From: Staphylococcus sp. KG4-3
GTDB lineage: Bacteria > Bacillota > Bacilli > Staphylococcales > Staphylococcaceae
DNA length: 64,000 nucleotides
Assembly: GCF_033597815.2 (NCBI RefSeq)
Contig: NZ_CP166245.1
Coordinates: 496,001-560,000 of the forward strand
Reading direction: 5' to 3'
Positions 25,967-36,080 of the stretch are shown in pieces. Under the pieces are notes generated by a model. That model did not search any database and had not been told where the DNA came from. It worked only from the letters and a program-made list of their open reading frames with translations. Positions within the stretch are counted from its first letter, which is position 1, and each line of letters opens with the position of its first letter. A program made the position numbers and the translations under genes.

Positions 25967-27142
25967 TTAATACGGCTGACGAGCACGTTGTTTACCATGC
26001 ATAAAGTAATAAAGTACTATCGAAACAATTACTAAAATTGACATAGTTAAGTATAGGTTTCGATATCCAATCAATGGAATGACAACTCCTAGCACAAATG
26101 GGCCAATGCCTGCGCCGAAATCTGCAAACATATAAAACGTAGATGTAGCTAAGCCGATTTTATCTGTAGGTGATTGTTGAATAGCAATGGCTTGGGCAGT
26201 AGGTATTATCGTACCATAGCCGATTCCGATAAACACTGCAGCAATGAGTAATGAAATACTTGTGTGGGTTAAACTTAATAATATTAGACCGATAATAAAG
26301 CTGATTAACACAGGGTACATGACCTTATTTTCACCGTAGTTATCGTAAATCTTACCTGTAAATGGCCGAGTTACAAAGGTACTCACTGCATAAACAATAA
26401 AAAAGAAACTTGATGCTGTAGCAAGATTGATTTGTTCTGTGTAAACTGTTAAGAATGATAATACACTTGAATAAGCAATACCTACGAAAATAATAACAAA
26501 TGAAATTGGTAGGGCTTCTTTTTGAATATATGCAGCTATGCCTGTGATTTTCTCAGTATTAGATGTTTGTACAGATACTTTTGGTAATCCTTTGATCAAT
26601 AAAGACACAATTAAAGCGGCGATAATAACGATAAGACTAACTATAAAGATAGATTGGAAACCAAATTGTTGATTTAATATTATGCCGCAAAATGGTCCAA
26701 TCGCGGATGCAGTTGTTACACTAAGTGCATAATAACCAATGCCTTCACCTTTGCGTTTTTCTGGAATAATTCTTGATGAAATCGTACCGGTTGCAGTTGA
26801 AGATAGCCCAAAGGCAATTCCATGTAACAGTCGTACAATCATTAGAATTAACAAGCTGTGAATTGCGAAATACAAGCCAACTGTTATGATAGAAAAGATA
26901 ATACCAAAGAGCAGAACTTTTTTAGGTTGCAAATTGTCAATCACACGTCCAGAAGCCAAACGTCCGAATAGCATGCCGATAATAAATATGCCTGCCGCTA
27001 ATCCTCCCATACTTTCTGAAGCGTGATATTTATCAATAGTAAATATAGTGACTGTAACGATTAATGTATAATGAATCAAATACATTAAAAAATTTACAAT
27101 TGTAACGGAGATAAAATCTTTTGACCAGAGTTTATCATACAT
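25967..27142 (-). CDS. MFS transporter
   Basis: 391-residue major facilitator protein with 12 hydrophobic segments, the loop 2-3 motif GRLASGRVIDNLQPKKVLL and RLLHGIAFGLSSTATGTISSRIIPEKRKGEGIGYYALS resembling drug efflux members such as YwoG-type proteins. Substrate unknown. Divergent from a LysR regulator at 27265, a common regulator/exporter pairing. Confidence 0.8.
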   Translation of the reverse strand: MYDKLWSKDFISVTIVNFLMYLIHYTLIVTVTIFTIDKYHASESMGGLAAGIFIIGMLFGRLASGRVIDNLQPKKVLLFGIIFSIITVGLYFAIHSLLILMIVRLLHGIAFGLSSTATGTISSRIIPEKRKGEGIGYYALSVTTASAIGPFCGIILNQQFGFQSIFIVSLIVIIAALIVSLLIKGLPKVSVQTSNTEKITGIAAYIQKEALPISFVIIFVGIAYSSVLSFLTVYTEQINLATASSFFFIVYAVSTFVTRPFTGKIYDNYGENKVMYPVLISFIIGLILLSLTHTSISLLIAAVFIGIGYGTIIPTAQAIAIQQSPTDKIGLATSTFYMFADFGAGIGPFVLGVVIPLIGYRNLYLTMSILVIVSIVLYYFMHGKQRARQPY

Positions 27143-27264
27143 ACGAAGACCGTCCTTTAATTAATTTTTCATGCACTATATATTATAATGATTAATGTAT
27201 GCTAATGTAAAATTAGAATTTTTGATATTTATATAAGTATTACTTATGTAAAAGGGGTGAGATA

Positions 27265-28155
27265 ATGAACTTTGAACAATTAACTTATATTCAAAAAATA
27301 TATGAAACAGAATCAATCGTTAAAGCAGCAGATATTATGCATATCAGTCAATCTGCGATGAGTCAGTCAATCGCAAACCTAGAATCAGAAGTAGGGTATA
27401 AAATATTTAATCGCTCACGTAAAGGGACTTTGCCAACTGAAGTTGGGAAGAAACTGATTCCGCTAATGATTAATATTATTGAAGCGCGTAGTGAATTATT
27501 ATCTGAGGTAGACGCGTTGCATTCTAATATCGAGGGTTCATTAACAATTGCAACGATTCCTACACTATTCAATAAAATTATTCCTAAAGCATTATCTGCG
27601 TTTAAGAGAGATTACCCGCATATTGAAGTGGAAGTAATCGAAAGTGATAGAGATGAAATTTTAAAAATGGTTGAAGCTCAAGTAGTTGATATAGGATTGA
27701 TTGGCAAAGCTGAAAATGAACAGTTTGGGCAGCACATTGTAGCTCATTCATTGAATATTGCTACAGATTTTAGGTTGATTGTGCCTAAAAAATCAAAATT
27801 ATCATTGCAAAACACGGTAGAGATGAAAGCGATTAGTGAATATCCTTTTGTTTTGTACGATCGCAATTTCTATCATCACAATTTCAAGCAATTTGAAGAT
27901 GACAATGGGCCATTGAAAATTGTGTTCCGTACTAATAATCCAAGTGTGTTAATTAAAACTGTGTCAGAGGGTTTAGGGATAAGTATTGTATCAAGTTTGA
28001 TGTTGGAAGATGATCCGTTTATATTGAATGGCTTGATAGAAATGTTACCTATTGGGGCGCCGTTCGATTATTATATTTATTTTACGGCACTTACACAATC
28101 AGATAGAACTAATGAACAAACAATAAAGACGTTTATAGAATATTTAAGAAACTGA
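27265..28155 (+). CDS. LysR-family transcriptional regulator
   Basis: 296 residues. N-terminal HTH (FEQLTYIQKIYETESIVKAADIMHISQSAMSQSIANLESEVGYKIFNRSRKGTLPTEVGK) is the standard LysR DNA-binding domain; the rest is a periplasmic-binding-protein-like effector domain (SLTIATIPTLFNKIIPKAL). Likely controls the divergent MFS gene across the 122-base gap. The inducer is unknown. AAAGGGGTGAG precedes the ATG. Confidence 0.85.
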   Translation: MNFEQLTYIQKIYETESIVKAADIMHISQSAMSQSIANLESEVGYKIFNRSRKGTLPTEVGKKLIPLMINIIEARSELLSEVDALHSNIEGSLTIATIPTLFNKIIPKALSAFKRDYPHIEVEVIESDRDEILKMVEAQVVDIGLIGKAENEQFGQHIVAHSLNIATDFRLIVPKKSKLSLQNTVEMKAISEYPFVLYDRNFYHHNFKQFEDDNGPLKIVFRTNNPSVLIKTVSEGLGISIVSSLMLEDDPFILNGLIEMLPIGAPFDYYIYFTALTQSDRTNEQTIKTFIEYLRN

Positions 28156-28169
28156 TTAATCGCAAAAAT

Positions 28170-28219
28170 AAAGCAGAACCTATAGGGCGACATTGAAGTC
28201 CTTATAGGCTCTGCTTTTT
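28170..28219. terminator. Bidirectional terminator between lysR and the fusB-type gene
   Basis: AAAGCAGA-CCTATA-GG pairs with CC-TATAGG-TCTGCTTT and runs into TTTTT; it separates two convergent genes. Confidence 0.88.
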
Positions 28220-28221
28220 AA

Positions 28222-28863
28222 TTATTGTATTTTATTGAGAAAATGATAAAAGTAGGATAAATCAGAGATTTGTTGATTACAAACCGTACTATCGAAGCAG
28301 ATATAATCCCCTTTTTTAGTGTATTGTCCATCACTAGTGGTGCGTGTTTTTCTCATGAATAAGGTGACACGAGACTCCTTATTACAAATTGAACAAAAGC
28401 CTTTAACTGTTTGGTTTGAAATATCCCCATAAAAGCCATCTAAATTTCCAAAATCATTATAATAGATTATATATTTTCTATTGGAAGCAACATCGTTCCA
28501 ACCAATAAATGTACTTTCTAATAGCACTTCATTACTGATAAGTGGTGTTTTCAATTTCTTTACTTTTCTAAAAACTTTATCTACTTGTTTTTTAGAAGGA
28601 TGCTCGAAAGGCAACACATAACCTTGAAGTGTACTTAAGATTTTTTCAGCTTGCATTTTTGATAATTGATAATTCATCAACTTTTCAATTTCTAATTGAA
28701 TAGAAGGATCTACTCTTTGAAACGTATTGAGAATTTGTTCACGTGTAGTCTCTTGGATAGAAGCGATAGTATTAATGTCATTAACTGAATTATACACATT
28801 GATTAAATGCGCGATACGTTCTTTTATATAATTAAATTGATAAGGGTATAGTTGTTTTTCCAT
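28222..28863 (-). CDS. FusB/FusC/FusD-family EF-G-binding protein (fusidic acid resistance type)
   Basis: 213 residues, the same length as FusB. The N-terminal helical bundle starts YPYQFNYIKERIAHLINVYN; the C-terminal treble-clef zinc domain has the four Cys (157, 160, 189, 195) and the EF-G-contacting segments FIGWNDVASNRKYIIYY, GFCSICNKESRVTLFMRK and SDGQYTKKGDYIC. FusB proteins bind elongation factor G and release it from fusidic-acid-stalled ribosomes. Chromosomal homologues are intrinsic in S. saprophyticus (fusD) and S. cohnii (fusF); which allele this is cannot be said. Expression passes through a leader-peptide attenuator directly upstream. Confidence 0.9.
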   Translation of the reverse strand: MEKQLYPYQFNYIKERIAHLINVYNSVNDINTIASIQETTREQILNTFQRVDPSIQLEIEKLMNYQLSKMQAEKILSTLQGYVLPFEHPSKKQVDKVFRKVKKLKTPLISNEVLLESTFIGWNDVASNRKYIIYYNDFGNLDGFYGDISNQTVKGFCSICNKESRVTLFMRKTRTTSDGQYTKKGDYICFDSTVCNQQISDLSYFYHFLNKIQ

Positions 28864-28920
28864 AATTTGATATTCCTCTCACATTTTAATAACTGCATGC
28901 ATAAGATAGATGCCCTGTGA

Positions 28921-28969
28921 AAAGAAAAAATTCTACAAAGCATCGACTAATTTAATCGAGAACTTTGTA
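28921..28969 (-). promoter_or_regulatory. Transcription attenuator (leader terminator) of the fusB-type gene
   Basis: On the minus strand TACAAAG...TCGA pairs with TCGA...CTTTGTA and is followed by GAATTTTTTCTTTT, a complete intrinsic terminator 60 bases before the coding start. The leader ORF runs into its left arm and stops in the loop, so a stalled ribosome on the leader could change whether the terminator forms. Confidence 0.75.
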
Positions 28970-28997
28970 TTAACAATGTAGCATTTGTTTGCAACAT
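28947..28997 (-). CDS. 16-residue leader peptide of the fusB-type gene
   Basis: ATG TTG ... TAG encodes MLQTNATLLIQSSRLN. GGAG lies 8 bases upstream of the ATG, and the ORF begins some 30 bases after the probable transcription start. Its last codons overlap the left arm of the attenuator hairpin. Leader-peptide control has been reported for fusB; this peptide was not recognised from memory. Confidence 0.65.
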   Translation of the reverse strand: MLQTNATLLIQSSRLN

Positions 28998-29028
28998 ATT
29001 ACCATCTCCATAAATACTTAATAAATAA

Positions 29029-29057
29029 CTTATACCAACATATGACATGTGTGTCAA
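29029..29057 (-). promoter_or_regulatory. Promoter of the fusB-type transcript
   Basis: Minus strand: perfect TTGACA (29057-29052), 17-base spacer, TATAAG (29034-29029). Strong sigma-A promoter, consistent with constitutive initiation and control by attenuation. Confidence 0.8.
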
Positions 29058-29302
29058 ATATTGGAAATTCTCACCATTTACTAGACAAATTTTTTATTAA
29101 ATAGAGATATAACAACTAGAAATAGTGAAAATGTAATGGCTAAATAGTAGACATTAGCGATTTACACTGCTAAAATTCAAAGCAAATGTTCACTCAAAGT
29201 ATACAAAAAAGCGTTTTTATAGTATAATATTGTTGAAAATACGAGTATTGTACACTGGGAAAATACATTACGATTTCTGTAATATACAAGGGAGATATAA
29301 AT

Positions 29303-30265
29303 ATGAAAAAAATTATTATTACTGGTGCATTAGGACAAATAGGAACTGAGTTAGTAGTGAAGTGTAGAACATTATATGGGAATGATAATGTTTTAGCTAC
29401 TGATATTAAAGAACCAGAAGCTGATTCTGCAATTGCAAATGGTCCATTTGCAATATTGGATGTGACTGATAAAGCACGTATGAATGAACTTGTTGAATCA
29501 TTTAAGCCAGACACGATTATGCATATGGCTGCTTTATTATCAGCTACTGCTGAAAAAAATCCTTTGCTTGCATGGGATTTAAATATGGGCGGATTAATGA
29601 ATGCTTTAGAGGTTGCACGTGAACATGATTTATTATTCTTCACACCAAGTTCTATTGGTGCGTTCGGTCCATCAACACCTAAAGTTAATACACCACAAGT
29701 AACGATTCAGCGCCCAACTTCAATGTATGGCGTGAACAAAGTTGCAGGTGAATTGTTATGTCAGTATTACTTTGAAAAGTTTGGTGTTGATACACGTAGT
29801 GTAAGATTCCCAGGTTTAATTTCACATATTAAAGAGCCTGGTGGCGGTACAACTGACTATGCAGTCGATATTTATTTTAAAGCTGTAAGAGAAGGACATT
29901 ATTCAAGCTTTATTGAAAAAGGCACATTTATGGATATGATGTATATGGAAGATGCAATCGACGCCATTATCCAACTTATGGAAGCAGACGGAGTTAAATT
30001 AATAAACCGTAATGCTTATAATTTAAGTGCGATGAGTATTGAACCAGAAATGGTTAAAGCAGCAATTCAAGAATATTATCCAGACTTTAAATTAGACTAT
30101 GATGTAGACCCAGTGAGACAATCAATTGCTAATAGTTGGCCAGATAGTATTGATGTAAGTTGTGCAAGAGCAGAATGGGGCTTTGATCCACAATATGATT
30201 TAAACAAAATGACTAAAGTGATGTTAGATGCTATCGAAGGTAAAGAAACAGCTGCAGTAAGATAA
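29303..30265 (+). CDS. tdh: NAD-dependent epimerase-fold L-threonine 3-dehydrogenase
   Basis: 320-residue extended short-chain dehydrogenase. Rossmann motif TGALGQIG at residues 7-14, catalytic YGVNK (Tyr and Lys) and the C-terminal [29 protein letters not shown] resemble the epimerase-type L-threonine dehydrogenases. The product 2-amino-3-oxobutyrate is normally cleaved by Kbl, but no kbl is seen within this window. GGGAG precedes the ATG. S. aureus carries the orthologue just before ilvE, as here. Confidence 0.78.
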   Translation: MKKIIITGALGQIGTELVVKCRTLYGNDNVLATDIKEPEADSAIANGPFAILDVTDKARMNELVESFKPDTIMHMAALLSATAEKNPLLAWDLNMGGLMNALEVAREHDLLFFTPSSIGAFGPSTPKVNTPQVTIQRPTSMYGVNKVAGELLCQYYFEKFGVDTRSVRFPGLISHIKEPGGGTTDYAVDIYFKAVREGHYSSFIEKGTFMDMMYMEDAIDAIIQLMEADGVKLINRNAYNLSAMSIEPEMVKAAIQEYYPDFKLDYDVDPVRQSIANSWPDSIDVSCARAEWGFDPQYDLNKMTKVMLDAIEGKETAAVR

Positions 30266-30686
30266 AATAAGAACAGCTGCTATTCAATAGAATTTAAAAA
30301 CTCAAACAGCAATAATGATAATTAAAAATGGAGTATTTGCTGTTATAAATTAAAACTAAATACTATGTATTTTCGTCTGTTAAGTGATAGAAAGTCTAAT
30401 GTGGCGTAGATATGTTGTTAAAATTATGAATTTGATAACATGTTTACGCTATTTTTATTAATAAATATATTAAGATAAGCGGGAATGGATCCATTCTAAA
30501 ACACCATTTTTTAAAGTACTATTATCAATGATGAAAATTAATGCTAATTATCCATAAACTTTAAATCATGTATATTTATTATTTGAATTTTTTAATTTTT
30601 CGTTGCTATAACTAGAGGTTAAATACAACGGAAACAGCGTATGAAAATTGATTTCTGTTCCTCTCCCTTATTATTTCTTTATTTTA
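30266..30686. other. Intergenic region between tdh and ilvE
   Basis: No convincing gene. A weak hairpin AACAGCAA/TTGCTGTT (30305-30344) may end the tdh transcript, and GGAAACAG/CTGTTCC (30629-30661) forms another short stem. Otherwise AT-rich. Confidence 0.5.
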
Positions 30687-30731
30687 AATTTTTTGAAAAT
30701 TATTGAACAGCACTCGTTGGATTGATATAAT
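30687..30731 (+). promoter_or_regulatory. ilvE promoter with CodY box
   Basis: AATTTTTTGAAAATT (30687-30701) matches 14 of 15 positions of AATTTTCWGAAAATT. It sits one base before TTGAAC (30703-30708), which is spaced 17 bases from a perfect TATAAT (30726-30731). CodY bound here would occlude the -35 region, fitting repression by branched-chain amino acids. Confidence 0.8.
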
Positions 30732-30772
30732 TTAATGTAATACTCAAAGAAATACCATTAGGAGGAAAAATC

Positions 30773-31849
30773 ATGTCAGAAAAAATTGAATTTGTACAAC
30801 GAGAAACACTTAAAGAAAAACCGGATCCAAGCGATTTAGGTTTTGGGAAATATTTCACAGATTATATGTTAAGTTTCGACTACGATATTGATCAAGGATG
30901 GCATGATTTAAAGATTGTGCCTTATGGACCAATTGAACTCTCTCCGGCAGCACAAGCCTTACATTACGGTCAAGCAGTATTTGAAGGTTTGAAAGCTTAC
31001 AAGCATGACGGTGAGGTAGATTTATTCCGTCCCTCTGAGAACTTTAAACGTATTAATAATTCATTGGCACGATTAGATATGCCGAAAGTTGATGAAGAGG
31101 CAGTGTTAGAAGGTTTAAAGCAATTAGTAGATATAGAACGTGATTGGGTACCAGAAGGTGAAGGTCAATCGTTATACATACGTCCATATGTTTTTGCCAC
31201 AGAAGGTATTTTAGGCGTACGTCCTTCTTATTCATATAAATTATTAATTATTTTGTCACCATCAGGTTCATATTATGGTGGGGAGTCGTTAAGCCCAACA
31301 AAAATTTATGTAGAAGATGAATATGTGCGTGCTGTTCGTGGCGGTGTAGGTCATGCAAAAGTTGCAGGTAACTACGCTGCTAGCCTATTAGCACAAACGA
31401 ATGCATCAGCACAAGGTTATGATCAAGTATTGTGGTTAGATGGCGTTGAACAAAAATATGTAGAAGAAGTTGGTAGTATGAATATCTTCTTCGTAGAAAA
31501 TGGTAAACTTGTAACGCCAGAACTAAATGGTAGTATTTTACCAGGTATTACACGTAAAACTGTGATTGAATTAGCGCAAAATTTAGGCTATGAAGTGGAA
31601 GAACGTCGAGTATCTATCGACGAACTTATTGAAGCACACAATAAAGGTGAATTAACAGAAGTATTTGGTACAGGTACAGCAGCAGTTATCTCTCCGGTAG
31701 GTCAGTTGAAATATGGTGAAACTGAGATCGTTATTAATAATAATGAAACAGGGGAAGTTACTCAAAACTTATACGATAATTATACTGGCATTCAAAGTGG
31801 TAAACTTGAAGATCCACAAGGCTGGAGAGTCGTTGTACCAAGATATTAA
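30773..31849 (+). CDS. ilvE: Branched-chain amino acid aminotransferase
   Basis: 358-residue class IV PLP aminotransferase. Visible are the family segments [15 protein letters not shown], the PLP-lysine region [24 protein letters not shown] and [14 protein letters not shown]. It interconverts Leu, Ile and Val with their 2-oxo acids; in staphylococci it also supplies precursors of branched-chain fatty acids. AGGAGG precedes the ATG and a CodY-boxed promoter drives it. Monocistronic, ended by a 16-bp hairpin. Confidence 0.95.
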   Translation: MSEKIEFVQRETLKEKPDPSDLGFGKYFTDYMLSFDYDIDQGWHDLKIVPYGPIELSPAAQALHYGQAVFEGLKAYKHDGEVDLFRPSENFKRINNSLARLDMPKVDEEAVLEGLKQLVDIERDWVPEGEGQSLYIRPYVFATEGILGVRPSYSYKLLIILSPSGSYYGGESLSPTKIYVEDEYVRAVRGGVGHAKVAGNYAASLLAQTNASAQGYDQVLWLDGVEQKYVEEVGSMNIFFVENGKLVTPELNGSILPGITRKTVIELAQNLGYEVEERRVSIDELIEAHNKGELTEVFGTGTAAVISPVGQLKYGETEIVINNNETGEVTQNLYDNYTGIQSGKLEDPQGWRVVVPRY

Positions 31850-31901
31850 CACACACAATAATCTAAATTATGTGAGTAAATTTTAATAACTAATATAATA
31901 T

Positions 31902-31939
31902 GTGAGGCTGAGACATATCAATGTATGTCTCAGCCTCAC
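31902..31939. terminator. Terminator of ilvE (GAGGCTGAGACAT type)
   Basis: GTGAGGCTGAGACATA and TATGTCTCAGCCTCAC form a perfect 16-bp stem with a 6-base loop. Confidence 0.9.
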
Positions 31940-31999
31940 TTTATGTATAATTTGATGAAATGTATTCCGATAGAATTATTATTTTGAAGATGACTGAGG

Positions 32000-32197
32000 T
32001 TAATTTTTCTCTTTCATATCATCTTTAGCACCTTTTTGTATATCATCGATGTGATAAAACCCACTAATGACAATCATAGAAATTATAATGAAACCAACGC
32101 CTTTAAACCAACTAGATGGAGACATATGTTTTTCTCTTTTAGCAAAATATAACCCGATTAATTCTGCAACAACAATAAAAGTAATTGCCTAACCCAT
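32000..32197 (-). pseudogene. Decayed small membrane protein gene
   Basis: Reading on the minus strand from ATG 32197 gives Met-Gly-stop and then 62 uninterrupted codons: one hydrophobic segment before FAKREKHMSPSSWFKG, another (VGFIIISMIVISGFY) after it, and the charged tail KGAKDDMKEKN. The frame just upstream also continues plausibly (LVLFYGLG), suggesting a small frameshift near 32185. Probably a two-helix protein that lost its 5' end; a 41-residue product from the internal ATG remains possible. Confidence 0.5.
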
Positions 32198-32333
32198 AAA
32201 ACAAAACTAATTTTTAAAGAAAACACATTTGTATTTAAATATAAACACAAATTTTTATAGCATTAAATATTTGAAAAATATTATTTAATACAATTATTGG
32301 TGAAGTATAAGTTGTTTTGAAAGGAGTATAGAT

Positions 32334-32804
32334 GTGAATAGAATATTGAACATTGCCAGTTTTATTATAATTATTTTGTTAATGCTGTATACGGGGATAA
32401 ATTATAATACTTTGCCTAAAACGGTACCAATTCACTATGATTTATATAATCATCCAGACGGATGGGGGGATAAAAATTCATTGTTTTTGATACCATTTAT
32501 AGGTTTAATGATATGGTTTTTAATGTATTCACTATATAAATATTATCCGAAATTGGTAAATCTAGATATTAAATTAACAGGAAAACAACCGACAAAAAAG
32601 GCGATTAAAACGCATACAACTTTTGTTGCTATTTTGAACTTTGAAATTATTTTATTTATTTCTTTAAAGGGAGTAATGGATATCTATAATATCAAAGGTG
32701 GATTGATACATTTAGGCATCTTTCAGTTTGTGACTTTTGCTATAGCTATTGGAGTAACCTTAATATGGTTGGTAGTGAACGACTATAAGAACAAACGAAA
32801 ATGA
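32334..32804 (+). CDS. DUF1648-domain membrane protein
   Basis: 156 residues with four hydrophobic segments. The segment LPKTVPIHYDLYNHPDGWGDKNSLFLIP between helices 1 and 2 is the DUF1648 signature. Function unknown; related proteins are found near regulators and immunity genes in Firmicutes. GTG 32334 is used, with AAAGGAG 9 bases upstream. Single-gene unit. Confidence 0.78.
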   Translation: MNRILNIASFIIIILLMLYTGINYNTLPKTVPIHYDLYNHPDGWGDKNSLFLIPFIGLMIWFLMYSLYKYYPKLVNLDIKLTGKQPTKKAIKTHTTFVAILNFEIILFISLKGVMDIYNIKGGLIHLGIFQFVTFAIAIGVTLIWLVVNDYKNKRK

Positions 32805-32910
32805 TATAACGAATGCAGTTTCATTATTTGTATACAGAGTTAGTTTTATATTAAAATAAAATAGGTTTTAAAAACAAAGATAGTGTGAAACTATAGGAGC
32901 TGTTCTAGCG

Positions 32911-33603
32911 ATGAAATGGATTTTATTTGATAAAGATGGCACAATCATATATTTCGACCGTAGTTGGATGAAGATTGGTTTACAACTTGTAGATGATTTT
33001 ATGGAAGTTTACCAAGATGAAATTGATGATAGAGAGGCAGCATATGCGTATTTAGGTGTAGTAGATGGAGAAATTCAACCAGGTACGATCATGGCTTCAG
33101 GCGCCTTAGATGAAATGGTTCAAGCATTCTGTGATATTGCAGGCCAAGATGTTACTGAATGGGCACAAAGTAGAAGTCAAACACTTGTAGATAATCGTGT
33201 TCCAGAAAATATCTTAGTAGAAGGTATTGAGGAGACACTTAAAACCTTAAAACGCCAAGGTTATAAAATGGGAATTGTAACAAGTGATTCTAAAAAAGGC
33301 GTGGAGCAGTTTCTAGAAATTACGAAATTCGATCATTTCTTTGATGTGGTTATTTCAACAGAAGCAAACGCAGTTGAAAAACCAAATCCAGAAGTACTTA
33401 ACCCGTTATTTGATCATTATGATGTAGCTCCTCAAGATGTAACTATTGTAGGTGATACTGCAAATGATATGCAAACAGGTGTTAATGCGAAATTAGGCTT
33501 GAAAATCGCAGTGTTAACAGGCGTTGGTTTAGAACAAGAATTTACAAATGCAGATTACATAGTAGAAACTGCAAATGATATTGTGGAAATAATAAATCAA
33601 TAG
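32911..33603 (+). CDS. HAD-family phosphatase
   Basis: 230-residue haloacid dehalogenase-like hydrolase with the nucleophile motif DKDGT at 7-11, motif II Thr/Ser in GIVTSDSKK, the motif III Lys in VEKPNPEVL and VGDTANDMQTG for metal binding. An alpha-helical cap lies after motif I (phosphoglycolate phosphatase-like). Substrate unknown. In S. aureus an orthologue follows ilvE, as here. Ends in a palindromic terminator. Confidence 0.82.
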   Translation: MKWILFDKDGTIIYFDRSWMKIGLQLVDDFMEVYQDEIDDREAAYAYLGVVDGEIQPGTIMASGALDEMVQAFCDIAGQDVTEWAQSRSQTLVDNRVPENILVEGIEETLKTLKRQGYKMGIVTSDSKKGVEQFLEITKFDHFFDVVISTEANAVEKPNPEVLNPLFDHYDVAPQDVTIVGDTANDMQTGVNAKLGLKIAVLTGVGLEQEFTNADYIVETANDIVEIINQ

Positions 33604-33622
33604 GCTTAACCTCTAAATTATG

Positions 33623-33656
33623 TCATAATATACGTAACGTATATTATGATTTTTTT
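33623..33656 (+). terminator. Palindromic terminator of the HAD gene
   Basis: TCATAATATACGT-A-ACGTATATTATGA is a perfect 13-bp inverted repeat followed by TTTTTTTAT. Confidence 0.8.
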
Positions 33657-33685
33657 ATATTTAATATAAGTGTCGAGGTGATTAG

Positions 33686-34075
33686 ATGATTGATGGTAAA
33701 TACGCCGATTATCAAGGTGAAACTTATAAAGTAGTGGAAATTATTAGTAATGAAGTTGTATTGGTCACTGAAGACGAACGAGCTTTAGCGCACGGTTTTG
33801 AAGCAAATACAACAAATCATACGGCACACACGTTGTATTTTAAACATGTTGCGCGCGATGATATAGATGAACTGTATGCACTGTACCAAGAAGCGAGATA
33901 CGGTGGTGCTGTGTTTGACCTCTATCAAGATACTGAAGGACAATTATATATTGGTACCGAAGACCAAGATAAGGCTAGCACCTTTGGTTTAGTACAAACA
34001 GATGAATATTACTATAGTAAATATGTGACAGAAGATGAAATTGAAAAAATAATTTATCGACGTCATATTGAATAA
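33686..34075 (+). CDS. Conserved hypothetical staphylococcal protein
   Basis: 129 residues, acidic, soluble, no motif recognised (MIDGKYADYQGETYKVVEIISNEVVLVTEDERA at the start suggests a small beta-barrel). A similar gene occupies the same place in S. aureus between the HAD gene and the deoxynucleoside kinases. GAGGTGA precedes the ATG. Confidence 0.7.
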   Translation: MIDGKYADYQGETYKVVEIISNEVVLVTEDERALAHGFEANTTNHTAHTLYFKHVARDDIDELYALYQEARYGGAVFDLYQDTEGQLYIGTEDQDKASTFGLVQTDEYYYSKYVTEDEIEKIIYRRHIE

Positions 34076-34094
34076 ATTACGATACCAGAATAAA

Positions 34095-34135
34095 AAAAGT
34101 CACTCCGACTAAAAAGTTTAGTGGGAGTGACTTTT
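34095..34135. terminator. Bidirectional terminator
   Basis: AAAAGTCACTCC-ACTAAA pairs with TTTAGT-GGAGTGACTTTT around a 3-base loop, between the convergent hypothetical gene and dAK. Confidence 0.88.
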
Positions 34136-34151
34136 AATGCAAAGTTAGAGT

Positions 34152-34814
34152 CTAGCGTTGATCAACTTTACGGTATGTGTCAATGACATGGCGTATTTTA
34201 TCGATAACTGGGTTTAATGATTCGGGATCTTCGTGTAAGTCATATTCATTAATGTTTACACGAACCACAGGGCACGCGTTAAATTCGGAAATCCAATCTT
34301 CATAGCGTTGGAATAACTTTTGCCAATATGCTACATCTGTCTCAATTTCCATTTGACGACCACGTTGTTTAATTCGTTGAATCACATCTTCATAGTCACA
34401 TTCTAAATAAATTAAGACGTCTGGTTTAGGGAAGTAAGGTGTCATTACCATAGCGTTGAACAGCTCAGAATAAGTTTGGAAGTCTTCAGGACTCATTGTT
34501 CCTTGTTCTTCATGCATTTTGGCAAAAATATCAACATCTTCATAAATAGAACGATCTTGAATAAAACCGCCTCCGTATTCAAACATACGTTTTTGTTCTT
34601 TAAAGCGTTCTGCTAAGAAATAAATTTGTAAATGGAAGCTCCAACGTTCAAAGTCATTATAAAATTTATCAAGGTATGGATTATTATCGACGTTTTCAAA
34701 TGAAGTTTTAAAGTTAAAGCGTTCTGCTAAAGCCTTTGTTAAGGTTGATTTACCAACGCCTACTGTACCAGCGATAGTAATTACAGCATCTTGTGGAATA
34801 CCATATTTATTCAT
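34152..34814 (-). CDS. Deoxyadenosine kinase
   Basis: 220-residue deoxynucleoside kinase. P-loop AGTVGVGKSTLTK near residue 14, substrate-site ENVDNNPYLDKFYNDFERWSFHLQIYFL, DRS motif in IQDRSIYEDVDIFAKM and lid RIKQRGRQMEIE. It phosphorylates deoxyadenosine for salvage. The start at 34814 gives the S. aureus length and has GGAGG 8 bases upstream inside the end of dGK; ATG 34820 is possible but too close. It overlaps dGK by 8 bases, so translation is coupled. Confidence 0.88.
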   Translation of the reverse strand: MNKYGIPQDAVITIAGTVGVGKSTLTKALAERFNFKTSFENVDNNPYLDKFYNDFERWSFHLQIYFLAERFKEQKRMFEYGGGFIQDRSIYEDVDIFAKMHEEQGTMSPEDFQTYSELFNAMVMTPYFPKPDVLIYLECDYEDVIQRIKQRGRQMEIETDVAYWQKLFQRYEDWISEFNACPVVRVNINEYDLHEDPESLNPVIDKIRHVIDTYRKVDQR

Positions 34815-35424
34815 GCTCATGTCCTCCAATAAGTGGTTTCACTAATTCTAAAATATAATTATAATCTTCATCATACTTAACAAAGTCAAGTTGAGTAGTA
34901 TCGATTCGTATAACACGTGCGCCCTCTGATTTAAGAGATTCATAATATGCATTATAGTCACGCTTAAGATTTAATAAATAATCATCTGTAATTTGATGTT
35001 CGAAGCTACGATTACGATGTGCAATACGTGTTTTTAGCATTGCTAAATCAGCATCTAAGAAGATGATAATATTTGGCATTTCTAAATCTTCGGTTAAAAT
35101 ATCGTAGATTCTTGAGAATTTATTATATTCTGATGGGGTTAAGGTATTATTTGCAAATATCTTATTTTTATATATGTGATAATCGCTAACAATTCCATTA
35201 TCAATTAAAGCAAGATCTTGAAATTGTTTATACCGATTACATAAGAAGAACATTTCTGTTTGGAAACTCCATTTTGAAATGTCATCATAGAAATCTGATA
35301 AAAAAGGATTTTCTGTAATAATTTCTTTTTCTTCGTAATATTTATAAGTTTGACTGAGTTTATGTGCTAAAGAAGACTTTCCGACTCCAATCGGGCCTTC
35401 TATTGCGATAAAATGTTTTTTCAT
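34807..35424 (-). CDS. Deoxyguanosine kinase
   Basis: 205-residue deoxynucleoside kinase paired with dAK. P-loop EGPIGVGKSSLAHK, then ITENPFLSDFYDDISKWSFQTEMFFL and VSDYHIYKNKIFA (DYH replacing the usual DRS, as in dGK-type enzymes), and HRNRSFEHQI as lid. ATG 35424 (MKKHFIAIEGP) matches the family start; the frame upstream to 35490 overlaps the divergent tadA promoter and is rejected. First gene of the dGK-dAK operon. Confidence 0.85.
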   Translation of the reverse strand: MKKHFIAIEGPIGVGKSSLAHKLSQTYKYYEEKEIITENPFLSDFYDDISKWSFQTEMFFLCNRYKQFQDLALIDNGIVSDYHIYKNKIFANNTLTPSEYNKFSRIYDILTEDLEMPNIIIFLDADLAMLKTRIAHRNRSFEHQITDDYLLNLKRDYNAYYESLKSEGARVIRIDTTQLDFVKYDEDYNYILELVKPLIGGHEHE

Positions 35425-35449
35425 ATTTTCCGCTCCAATGTTAAAATAG

Positions 35450-35980
<531 letters not shown>

Positions 35981-36080
35981 ACTTTTGGTAAAATAAGAAT
36001 ATGTTACAAAATTATGGCAAATGAGAATGAAATGTAATTAAATTTGTGTAATCGATCTAAGAAGGGAACGAGGTAAACGA

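Noticed and set aside
30266..30772. Possible T-box or other riboswitch before ilvE
   Set aside because: No T-box sequence and no leader terminator; the promoter is only about 45 bases upstream of the gene.
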